Shown piece by piece: positions 51,918 through 59,169 of a DNA stretch of 64,000 bases. The notes under the pieces are model-generated. The model was not told the origin of the DNA. It saw nothing but the letters and a program-made list of their open reading frames with translations, and did not search any database. A program made the position numbers and the translations under genes. Location: NCBI GenBank assembly GCA_020636225.1, contig JACJYI010000003.1:124001-188000 (forward strand), given 5' to 3'. The DNA is from Lewinellaceae bacterium. GTDB taxonomy: Bacteria > Bacteroidota > Bacteroidia > Chitinophagales > Saprospiraceae. How positions within the stretch are numbered: the first letter of the stretch is position 1; every line of letters begins with the position of its first letter.

Positions 51918-53478
51918 GTCGTCCCTGAAGAAGTTATTCACAATATGCTAATAACTTGACAATAAGGTCAATGCAGGTCAGAACTTTTGGATTGTAGGCC
52001 TTATTTTTCGCAAGGAAAGCAAGAATTGAGTAAAAAACCTTGCAAAAAATGTTGGGAAAATTTCTACCACAGGATCAACATGACCTCTTCCGGATGCGCT
52101 TAGACCAGATGGTGAACATGAGCCATGAGCTAATCATCTTAGCCAAAGAGGTAGATTGGAATTGGATTGAAAGCGAATTGAAGGATTCATATTCTGAAGA
52201 AGGCAGACCGAGCATTCCCATTCGTACGATGGTTGGTATGCTGTTGCTGAAGCAGCTTCATAATCAAAGTGACGAATCCGTATTGGCGAGGTGGGTAGAA
52301 AATCCCTATTGGCAATATTTTACCGGGGAACAATATTTTCAACATAAGCCACCATTTGATCCAACAGATTTTGTGTATTTCCGAAAGCGGGTTGGTGAGG
52401 CTGGAATGGAAAAGGTATTAAGCCTGACAGTAAGGTTGCATTTTGGGAGTGAGTCAGAGGAAGAAGTGCAAGTTGACACAACGGTTCAGGAAAAGAATAT
52501 AACGTTTCCAACAGACAGTAAGTTGGCGTTTAAGATCATCAAATACTGTTGGTCTTACGCTAAAGCGGAGCGAGTTGATTTGCGACAGTCGTACCGTTTT
52601 GTGGTAAAGGGGCTACGGATGAAACTGCACAATGGCACTCATCCCCGTCGACAGAAGGCGGCGAGGAAAGCAAGTCGGAAACTCAAGACAATAGCCGGAA
52701 GGTTGGTACGAGAATTACTAAGAAAGCTGGATTCAGAGGCCCTGGCATACTACGGTCAGAGTTTGAATCTGTTTGAATCAGTGTTGGCGCAAAAAAAGTC
52801 ATCCAAAAACAAAAGATACAGCCTGCATGAACCTGCTGTGTGGTGTATAGCGAAAGGGAAGCCGCATAAGAAATATGAATTTGGATGCAAGGTTTCGGTG
52901 GCCAGAAATGCAAAAAGTGGAGTTATTGTCGGGATGAAAAGCTTCACGGGCAACCCTTATGATGGAGATACACTGGAGACAAGTCTGGACCAAATTGAAC
53001 GCATCCGTCGAGATGCAGGAGGTGATCGACCAAAAACAGTAGTCGCAGACCGAGGATATCGCGGACGAAAAGAAATTGGCCAAACCAAAATATTGATCCC
53101 GACATCAGGAAATAAAAGTCAATCGAGTTACGACAAGCAAAAACAAAGAAAACGCTTTAGAAATCGAGCAGGGATAGAACCAATTATTGGCCACCTGAAG
53201 GAAGATCATCGAATGAGACGAAACTTCCTGGCCGGAGAAAGAGGAGATGCAGTAAATTGTTTACTTGCCGGAGCGGCATTCAACCTCAAGATGCGCCTGA
53301 ATCAAATCAGGTCATCTTTTTGGGCATTTTTGCGGGATATGTGGGCTTCCCTGTCCTTTGAGATGGCTGCATTCGGCTTCCTTCTGGCCAATTGGAATCA
53401 AATGAGAAGTAAAAGTCAACTGCTTCACTCCTTGGATTATGAATGAAGCAAGTGATGCAGGGGTTTTTCAGGGACGAC
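51918..53478 (+). mobile_element. Intact IS5-type insertion sequence
   Basis: Ends are 12-bp perfect inverted repeats: GTCGTCCCTGAA at 51918-51929 and TTCAGGGACGAC at 53467-53478. The flanks TATTTA are duplicated on both sides. A single transposase gene fills most of the 1561 bp. The transposase is full length and the frame unbroken, so the element may be active. It inserted 8 bp past the remnant of a TIGR01777 gene. Confidence 0.88.
52049..53446 (+). CDS. IS5-type transposase (DDE, DUF772 N-terminus)
   Basis: 465 residues. The N-terminal domain (about 1-110) has the DUF772 pattern: PSIPIRTMVGMLLLKQLHNQSDE and FDPTDFVYFRKRVGEAG. The DDE catalytic part shows VQVDTTVQEKNITFPTD (first Asp), KTVVADRGYRGRKE (second Asp) and RAGIEPIIGHLKEDHRMRRN (Glu). 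Its frame is complete. I chose the ATG at 52049; a TTG 9 bases earlier is the alternative. It lies alone between the element's inverted repeats. Confidence 0.93.
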   Translation: MLGKFLPQDQHDLFRMRLDQMVNMSHELIILAKEVDWNWIESELKDSYSEEGRPSIPIRTMVGMLLLKQLHNQSDESVLARWVENPYWQYFTGEQYFQHKPPFDPTDFVYFRKRVGEAGMEKVLSLTVRLHFGSESEEEVQVDTTVQEKNITFPTDSKLAFKIIKYCWSYAKAERVDLRQSYRFVVKGLRMKLHNGTHPRRQKAARKASRKLKTIAGRLVRELLRKLDSEALAYYGQSLNLFESVLAQKKSSKNKRYSLHEPAVWCIAKGKPHKKYEFGCKVSVARNAKSGVIVGMKSFTGNPYDGDTLETSLDQIERIRRDAGGDRPKTVVADRGYRGRKEIGQTKILIPTSGNKSQSSYDKQKQRKRFRNRAGIEPIIGHLKEDHRMRRNFLAGERGDAVNCLLAGAAFNLKMRLNQIRSSFWAFLRDMWASLSFEMAAFGFLLANWNQMRSKSQLLHSLDYE

Positions 53479-53484
53479 TATTTA
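53479..53484 (+). repeat. IS target-site duplication, right copy
   Basis: TATTTA directly after the right inverted repeat. Confidence 0.75.
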
Positions 53485-53643
53485 AATGAGAATCAAGTAT
53501 GTTGAAGGAGTTATAGATTGCATTTACAATAGAACAATGCTATTCGTCCTGCTCAATATCCAAATACAATTGATCACTTGGAGTGTATTCGTGTGTATTC
53601 AACTGGTTTAAATGAAAATAGATCGTGACAAACTTTAATTGAC

Positions 53644-53826
53644 ATGGAGGAGAAGTATATCCACTGTAGTATATTTTTAATTGTTGGTACTTTGCTTATC
53701 ATCGCATCAATAAAAAGGAAATCATATAAAATGGAAGGAGATGAGATTGATATTAATAAATTGAGATTATTTCTTGCAGGTAGCCTTGCTTTACTGGGTG
53801 CCATTTTAATATTGATATTTGGCTGA
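53644..53826 (+). CDS. Small two-helix membrane protein
   Basis: 60 residues with two hydrophobic helices (about 8-23 CSIFLIVGTLLIIASI, and 42-59 LRLFLAGSLALLGAILIL) joined by a charged loop (KRKSYKMEGDEIDINK). It has no recognised family. The ATG is preceded by a purine-poor, AT-rich stretch typical of this accessory region. The gene lies in the AT-rich part between the IS and the toxin-antitoxin pair. I see no other feature in 53485-53643 or 53827-54046. Confidence 0.5.
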   Translation: MEEKYIHCSIFLIVGTLLIIASIKRKSYKMEGDEIDINKLRLFLAGSLALLGAILILIFG

Positions 53827-54046
53827 TCGGCTTATTAAGTAAGCGGGCGCTCAGCAAGCAAGAAATTCAAATTAGTAGGATATTGTTTGCAAACTTCCAT
53901 TCACATCATTACCTGAAATTTCGTCAAACTGAGAAAAGCATAATGTGTTGCGACGACATACTACTTATCATTCTCCTCCCACTTCTGAATATCCTGTATA
54001 CGATCATAAATCGGTCTCTAATACTTCAAAAGGGTCATATCTGTGC

Positions 54047-54376
54047 TTAGTCCTGAATGAACGATAGGAGCACCTTGATGTAGTGGTTAGGAATAGTATC
54101 CTTGGCCGACTTGTCGTAAATAGAAAGCAAGAATACGGTATCCTCAACAACATAAAAATGGGTGATAACTCTGGCACCACCAGCTTTGCCTTTTCCTTTT
54201 GACGCAATGGCCAGTCGTATTTTGTAACAGTCATTTCCCAGGGCTATACCGATAGCAGGATCAATGGAAAGCCGTGTGCCAAGATCGGCCAATTCTTGTT
54301 TCAGGGAAGGGTATTTTTTAATGAGCTTCTTGGCTTCCTTGCGGAAAGGAGCTATGGTGTCGACCTTATACCTCAT
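54047..54376 (-). CDS. RelE/ParE-type toxin
   Basis: 109 residues starting MRYKVDTIAPFRKEAKKLIKKYPSLKQEL (cited in part: MRYKVDTIAPFRKEAKKL). The RelE/HigB-like core is YKIRLAIASKGKGKAGGARV and THFYVVEDTVFLLSIYDKS, with the basic patch and the final strand of the family. Such toxins cut mRNA on the ribosome or block gyrase. The start overlaps the antitoxin end by 11 bases, in the antitoxin-first order. An in-frame ATG 12 bases upstream is the alternative start. Confidence 0.88.
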   Translation of the reverse strand: MRYKVDTIAPFRKEAKKLIKKYPSLKQELADLGTRLSIDPAIGIALGNDCYKIRLAIASKGKGKAGGARVITHFYVVEDTVFLLSIYDKSAKDTIPNHYIKVLLSFIQD

Positions 54377-54572
54377 TGAGAAACTCACTTAACGGCTGAG
54401 CTTTTTTCTTGCCGGCTTTGACCTGGTTGACTTCATCTACCGCTTCCTTTATTCCTTCAAGCACTTCGGCACTATAGGGAGTGAGCGGTTTGGCCTTAAC
54501 AAACTTGAACTTATCAAGGAGTTCCAGAATAAAAGCTGCCTTGTCGTCTTTGATATCCAATAGTACCTTCAT
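54366..54572 (-). CDS. Antitoxin of the RelE-type pair
   Basis: 68 residues starting MKVLLDIKDDKAAFILELLDKF (cited in part: MKVLLDIKDDKAAFILELL). The N-terminus forms a strand and helix, as in small DNA-binding or toxin-binding antitoxins. The C-terminal half, with EAVDEVNQVKAGKKKAQPLSE, would wrap the toxin. The family is not named with certainty. It is first in the operon, and its stop overlaps the toxin start. An inverted repeat upstream may be the operator. Confidence 0.82.
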   Translation of the reverse strand: MKVLLDIKDDKAAFILELLDKFKFVKAKPLTPYSAEVLEGIKEAVDEVNQVKAGKKKAQPLSEFLNEV

Positions 54573-54622
54573 ATCTCCGTTGATTTATCAGGCCAACGCA
54601 ATTTTTATCGGCAAAGTTCTAT

Positions 54623-54641
54623 CTCTCTTTATCAAAGAGAG
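54623..54641 (-). promoter_or_regulatory. Candidate operator of the toxin-antitoxin operon
   Basis: An 8-bp perfect inverted repeat, CTCTCTTT and AAAGAGAG with a 3-base spacer, about 50 bases upstream of the antitoxin start. A GAACTTTG box (minus strand, 54613-54620) lies just inside it. Confidence 0.35.
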
Positions 54642-54716
54642 AAAATATAAACATTTTTAGCACCCAATCGAGTAGATCAACATCTGAGTGACATCAATTT
54701 TCAATTGAATGTCTGA

Positions 54717-56099
54717 TCAGATCTCCCGATTGGGATCGAATGCTTCGAGGTAGTCGCCGACCTTTCGCAGGAAGGATCCCCCCAGGAAACCGTCCACCAC
54801 CCGGTGGTCGTAGGAAAGCGAAAGGAACATCAGGTGACGGATCGCGATCATATCCCCATAGGCGGTCTCGACCACTGCCGGTTTCTTGCGGATCGCACCA
54901 GTGGCCATGATGGCCACCTGAGGCTGGTTGATGATGGGTGTCCCCATGACGTTGCCAAAGGTGCCGACATTGGTCAGGGTGAAGGTGCCATCCTGGATCT
55001 CTTCCGGCTTCAGCTTGTTCTGCCGGGCCCGGTTGGCCAGATCATTGACCGTCTTGGTCAGACCGACCAGGTTAAGGTAGTCGGCCTGCTTGATCACTGG
55101 AACGATCAGGTTGCCACTGGGCAGGGCGGCGGCCATCCCGATATTGATATCCTTCTTCCGGATGATGGAGTTGCCTTGAACGGAAATGTTGATCATGGGG
55201 AAATCCCCGATCGCTTTGGTCACGGCTTCGACAAACACGGGTGTGAAGGTGATCTTCTCGCCATATTTCTCTTCAAAGCTCTTCTTGATCTTGTTGCGCC
55301 AGTTGACCAGGTTGGTCACATCCACCTCGACGAAAGAGGTGACGTGAGGCGAGGTCTGCTTGGACATGACCATATGATCGGCGATCAGCTTGCGCATCCG
55401 GTCCATCTCGATAACCTCTACATTGCCACTGACCGATACGGCCGGCTCGACTTTGGGTGTGGCGGCTGGAGCGGGTGCAGGGGCTGGCTGTTGCTGCGCC
55501 GGCTGGGTTGCCGGTGCAGCTGCAGGCGCGGCTGCCGGACTTGTCCGATGTTCGACATAGTTCAGGATGTCGGTCTTGGTGACTCGTCCGCCAAGGCCAC
55601 TTCCTGGGATTTGTTCCAGTTCGGCAGAACTGATCTGCTCCTTCTGGGCAATGGTTCGTACCAGTGGCGAGTAAAAGCGACCACCTTCCGTTGTCCGGGG
55701 GATGTCGACGTTGGCCGCAGCCATGGCCGGTTGTGGCGTGGGCGTTGGGGTGGGTGCAGGAGCGGGGGGCGGTGTGGGTGACGATGCAGTGGAAGTCGCC
55801 TGTCCATTGCCATTGGAAGAGGCAACAGCCGGGCTGGGCTTGACGTCAGCGGTAGAATCACCGGTCAGGATGGTGGCAATGGCCTGACCGACGGGCACGA
55901 CATCATTTTCCTGGAAGAGCCACTCCCCCAGGGTGCCGGCTACGGGAGAAGGGACCTCCGAGTCGACCTTGTCGGTGGCGATCTCCAGGACCGTTTCATC
56001 CACTTCCACCTTGTCACCCGGCTTTTTCAGCCAGCGCAGGATGGTCGCTTCCATGATACTTTCGCCCATTTTGGGCATGATCAGTTCGACCTGTGCCAT
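54717..56099 (-). CDS. 2-oxoacid dehydrogenase E2 (dihydrolipoyl acyltransferase)
   Basis: 460 residues. A lipoyl domain with Lys44 in EIATDKVDSEVP, then an Ala/Pro-rich linker (about 95-130), a peripheral-subunit-binding domain (about 140-180, SPLVRTIAQKEQISSAELEQI), a second Ala/Pro linker, and the catalytic domain (about 230-460) with SYDHRVVDG near the end. It moves an acyl group to CoA in a pyruvate, 2-oxoglutarate or branched-chain complex; which one is not decided here. A TACCTTTG box precedes the start, and pckA diverges from it. Confidence 0.94.
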   Translation of the reverse strand: MAQVELIMPKMGESIMEATILRWLKKPGDKVEVDETVLEIATDKVDSEVPSPVAGTLGEWLFQENDVVPVGQAIATILTGDSTADVKPSPAVASSNGNGQATSTASSPTPPPAPAPTPTPTPQPAMAAANVDIPRTTEGGRFYSPLVRTIAQKEQISSAELEQIPGSGLGGRVTKTDILNYVEHRTSPAAAPAAAPATQPAQQQPAPAPAPAATPKVEPAVSVSGNVEVIEMDRMRKLIADHMVMSKQTSPHVTSFVEVDVTNLVNWRNKIKKSFEEKYGEKITFTPVFVEAVTKAIGDFPMINISVQGNSIIRKKDINIGMAAALPSGNLIVPVIKQADYLNLVGLTKTVNDLANRARQNKLKPEEIQDGTFTLTNVGTFGNVMGTPIINQPQVAIMATGAIRKKPAVVETAYGDMIAIRHLMFLSLSYDHRVVDGFLGGSFLRKVGDYLEAFDPNREI

Positions 56100-56128
56100 A
56101 TTCTCTTTATTCAGTTCAATCTATCCCA

Positions 56129-56136
56129 CAAAGGTA
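56129..56136 (-). promoter_or_regulatory. Candidate -7 box for the E2 gene
   Basis: On the minus strand TACCTTTG, a perfect TAnnTTTG match, ends 29 bases before the E2 ATG. The 378-bp gap to pckA also holds the pckA box; I see nothing else that I can name. Confidence 0.55.
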
Positions 56137-56386
56137 GGGCATTTTGGATGGATCGATAGTGGTCGGACACCACGATTTGCCAGCTTTTGATCTCATCTGG
56201 TGATACCGGGCGGCCTGATGCGGTAGTCACACCGAGGATATACATATTGTTTTTCGATATGCCAAATGGGATTTACATGCTAATTCACACAGAATGAATA
56301 GCTTGAATGGATATTGTATGATTCACAACAACTGTTTAACACACAACCAAATCACTGTTTTACCGGTTTATTCATTCACCTCGCCG

Positions 56387-56394
56387 TAAATTTG
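56387..56394 (+). promoter_or_regulatory. Candidate -7 box for pckA
   Basis: TAAATTTG, a perfect TAnnTTTG match, 83 bases before the pckA ATG. Confidence 0.55.
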
Positions 56395-56477
56395 TAGCCC
56401 ATTTCAAATCAACTGCCTGACCCACTCCTGTTGTCCTGGTTGGATAGCAAGAATGGGGTCAAAACCAAATTTGCCAT

Positions 56478-58106
56478 ATGATCGAACAAGTCGTCGGCCA
56501 TCGCCCTCATTCCGCCAGTCTGGACAAGCTGGGACTGCAAGGGTATCAAACTGCTTACTGGAATCTCACCCCCGAGGAGCTCGTGGAGGCAAGTCTCAAG
56601 AGGGACATGGGCGAATTGAGTGACAAAGGTGCCCTGGTCATCTCCACAGGCCGGTTCACCGGTCGGGCCCCCAAGGACCGATTCATCGTCAAGGACCATT
56701 ATACGGAACAGACCGTAGACTGGACCGGCAAATTCAATCAGCCGATCGAAGCCAGGTATTTTGATCAGTTGTACGGTAAGGTCTGTGACTACTTCAAGGG
56801 CAAGGACCTGTTCGTCCGCGATGCGTATGCCTGTGATCATCCGGATTACCGGTTGAACATTCGGGTGGTCACGGAATATCCCTGGAGCAATCAGTTCGTA
56901 TACAACATGTTCCTGCGCCCGTCCTGGAAGGAATTGACCAATTTCGATCCGGAGTGGGTGGTGATCAATGCACCCGGGTTCCAGGCAGACCCTGCCGTGG
57001 ATGGCGTGAACTCACCCAATTTTGCCATTATCCATTTTGCCCGGAAGACCATTCTGGTGGGTGGCACCGGGTACACCGGCGAGATCAAGAAGGGGATCTT
57101 CTCAGTGCTCAATTACATCCTTCCCCAGGAGCGAAACGTGCTGAGCATGCACTGTTCAGCGAACATCGGACCCGACGGGGATACCGCCGTGTTCTTCGGT
57201 TTGTCGGGTACGGGTAAGACCACCTTGTCTGCCGACCCGGAACGAGAACTGATTGGCGATGACGAGCATGCCTGGTGTGAGGATGGCGTCTTCAACTTTG
57301 AGGGGGGATGTTATGCCAAATGCATCGACCTCACCGAGGAGAAGGAGCCGGACATCTATCGGGCCATCCGTCACCGGGCCATCCTGGAGAACATTGTCTT
57401 CAAGCCCGGAACCCGCGAACCTGACTATAGTGACAAATCCATCACCGAGAATACCCGGGTATCCTACCCCATTGACCATATCGCCAATGCCTGCAGCCCG
57501 TCACGGGGCGGGCATCCCCACCATATCTTCTTCCTGACCTGCGATGCGTACGGCGTACTGCCCCCTTTGTCCAGACTGACTCCGGGTCAGGCCATGTATC
57601 ACTTTATTTCAGGTTATACGGCCAAGGTAGCCGGTACCGAGGACGGGATCAAGGAGCCTCAGACGACCTTCTCGGCCTGTTTCGGTGCACCGTTTCTGCC
57701 GCTTCACCCCACGCAGTATGCCGAAATGCTGGGCGAGCGAATGCAGAAGCATGAGGTCCGGGTGTGGCTGGTCAATACCGGCTGGACCGGGGGCGGATAT
57801 GGTGTGGGCAATCGGATGAGCCTGAAGTACACCCGGGCGATGATCCGGGCGGCCATGCAGGGTCAGCTGGACCAGGCAACATATCAGGAAGACCCTATCT
57901 TCGGATTGCATTACCCGACCTCCATTCCCGGAGTGCCGTCGGAGGTGTTGAATCCGAAGAATACCTGGAAGGACCAGGAGGCTTACGATCAGGCGGCCCT
58001 CAAGCTGGCTGGCCAGTTTGCCAGGAATTTCAGCAGCTATGCGGATCAGGCCAGTGAGGAGATCCTCGCTGCAGCACCCAGGATCAAGATGGTTGCTGCC
58101 AACTAG
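56478..58106 (+). CDS. pckA: ATP-dependent phosphoenolpyruvate carboxykinase
   Basis: 542 residues with all ATP-type PEPCK marks: GRFTGRAPKDRFIV, MHCSANIGPDGDTAVFFGLSGTGKTTLS (cited in part: FFGLSGTGKTTLSAD, the P-loop), DDEHAWCEDGVFNFEGGCYAK (cited in part: DEHAWCEDGVFNFEGG) and the closing GWTGGGYGVG. It converts oxaloacetate to PEP in gluconeogenesis. The ATG at 56478 starts MIEQVVGHRP. A TAAATTTG box lies 83 bases upstream. A terminator follows, which overlaps the promoter of cysQ. Confidence 0.96.
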   Translation: MIEQVVGHRPHSASLDKLGLQGYQTAYWNLTPEELVEASLKRDMGELSDKGALVISTGRFTGRAPKDRFIVKDHYTEQTVDWTGKFNQPIEARYFDQLYGKVCDYFKGKDLFVRDAYACDHPDYRLNIRVVTEYPWSNQFVYNMFLRPSWKELTNFDPEWVVINAPGFQADPAVDGVNSPNFAIIHFARKTILVGGTGYTGEIKKGIFSVLNYILPQERNVLSMHCSANIGPDGDTAVFFGLSGTGKTTLSADPERELIGDDEHAWCEDGVFNFEGGCYAKCIDLTEEKEPDIYRAIRHRAILENIVFKPGTREPDYSDKSITENTRVSYPIDHIANACSPSRGGHPHHIFFLTCDAYGVLPPLSRLTPGQAMYHFISGYTAKVAGTEDGIKEPQTTFSACFGAPFLPLHPTQYAEMLGERMQKHEVRVWLVNTGWTGGGYGVGNRMSLKYTRAMIRAAMQGQLDQATYQEDPIFGLHYPTSIPGVPSEVLNPKNTWKDQEAYDQAALKLAGQFARNFSSYADQASEEILAAAPRIKMVAAN

Positions 58107-58137
58107 ATCCGGGACCAGGTCCTGATTCCCTGATACG

Positions 58138-58176
58138 TAAAGGCCCGCTTTCCCCGTGAAGGCGGGCCTTTCTGCT
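58138..58176 (+). terminator. Intrinsic terminator of pckA
   Basis: A 12-bp stem (AGGCCCGCTTTC with GAAGGCGGGCCT, one G-U pair) and a short T-rich tail (TTTCTGCTTT). The tail leads into the cysQ promoter box at 58184. Confidence 0.82.
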
Positions 58177-58183
58177 TTCCCAG

Positions 58184-58191
58184 TATCTTTG
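58184..58191 (+). promoter_or_regulatory. Candidate -7 box for cysQ
   Basis: TATCTTTG, a perfect TAnnTTTG match, ends 6 bases before the ATG at 58198. Confidence 0.6.
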
Positions 58192-58197
58192 GGCATC

Positions 58198-58998
58198 ATG
58201 GATACAACAGCTCTTCTATCCGCTGCCATCCAGGCAGCCCGCCAGGCCTGCACGGTGATCCTGGACGTATATGATACATTCTCCGTTGAGGATGTCATCA
58301 CCAAGTCGGATGACTCGCCCCTGACCCAGGCCGACCTGCAAGCCAATGCCGTGATCCAGGCCACCTTGCAGGATGCCTTTCCGGACATCCCCTACCTCTC
58401 CGAGGAGAACAAGCAGGTCCCCTATGCCGAGCGGTCATCATACGATGCATTCTGGATGATCGATCCCCTGGATGGTACCAAGGAATTCGTGAAGAAGAAT
58501 GGGGAGTTTACGGTCAATATTGCCCTGATCCAGGATGGTCGGCCCGTGTTGGGGGTGGTGGCCGTGCCGGTGACCGGAGCGGTTTACTGGGCCAGCAGGG
58601 GACAGGGTGCCTGGCTGGACCCGGGAGATGGTTCGCCCCGGCATCTCCAGGCCGGACATTTCTCCCGGAGAGATAGCGGCTTGCGCCTGGTGGCATCCCG
58701 TTCCCACCGCGATGCCAGGACGGAATCCTTCATGAACGACTTCCACCAGCCGGTGATCCGGTCAGCCGGCAGTTCGCTGAAGATCCTCCTGCTGGCGGCC
58801 GGTGAAGCAGAGATCTATCCACGGTTTGCGCCGACCATGGAATGGGATACCGCTGCTGCAGATATGGTTCTGCAGGAAGCCGGTGGCCGCATGATCAATG
58901 CCGAGACGGGCAAGCCACTGCAATACAACAAGCCGGAGCTTCTCAATCCCCATTTTATCGCCTATGGTCGCTGCTCGGATTGTGGAGGAGGCGCCTAA
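58198..58998 (+). CDS. cysQ: 3'(2'),5'-bisphosphate nucleotidase CysQ
   Basis: 266 residues of the inositol-monophosphatase-like fold. The metal-binding motif DPLDGTKE lies at 89-96, and the second acidic site is MEWDTAAAD (about 220). SDDSPLTQADLQAN near the start and LSEEN (68-72) are also family parts. It removes the 3' phosphate from PAP formed in sulfate activation or after 4'-phosphopantetheine transfer. A TATCTTTG box ends 6 bases before the ATG, fixing this start. A palindromic terminator follows. Confidence 0.95.
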   Translation: MDTTALLSAAIQAARQACTVILDVYDTFSVEDVITKSDDSPLTQADLQANAVIQATLQDAFPDIPYLSEENKQVPYAERSSYDAFWMIDPLDGTKEFVKKNGEFTVNIALIQDGRPVLGVVAVPVTGAVYWASRGQGAWLDPGDGSPRHLQAGHFSRRDSGLRLVASRSHRDARTESFMNDFHQPVIRSAGSSLKILLLAAGEAEIYPRFAPTMEWDTAAADMVLQEAGGRMINAETGKPLQYNKPELLNPHFIAYGRCSDCGGGA

Positions 58999-59110
58999 GC
59001 GAACCACCGGCGGATGGGGCAAGTAGGCCGGTATTACGTCCGTTGATCCGCAGGTGCACAAATAGACCCGGCTCCGAGGAGGACAAGGTCAGTCAGCACT
59101 CGATAAACAG

Positions 59111-59146
59111 AAAAAAGCCGGCGATGCATGCATCGCCGGCTTTTTT
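59111..59146. terminator. Bidirectional palindromic terminator
   Basis: A perfect 36-base palindrome: six A, GCCGGCGATGCA, its complement, six T. It can end transcription from both cysQ and the M36 protease gene, which converge here. Confidence 0.92.
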
Positions 59147-59169
59147 GCTTGTCGTGGTTCAGGGAAGAC

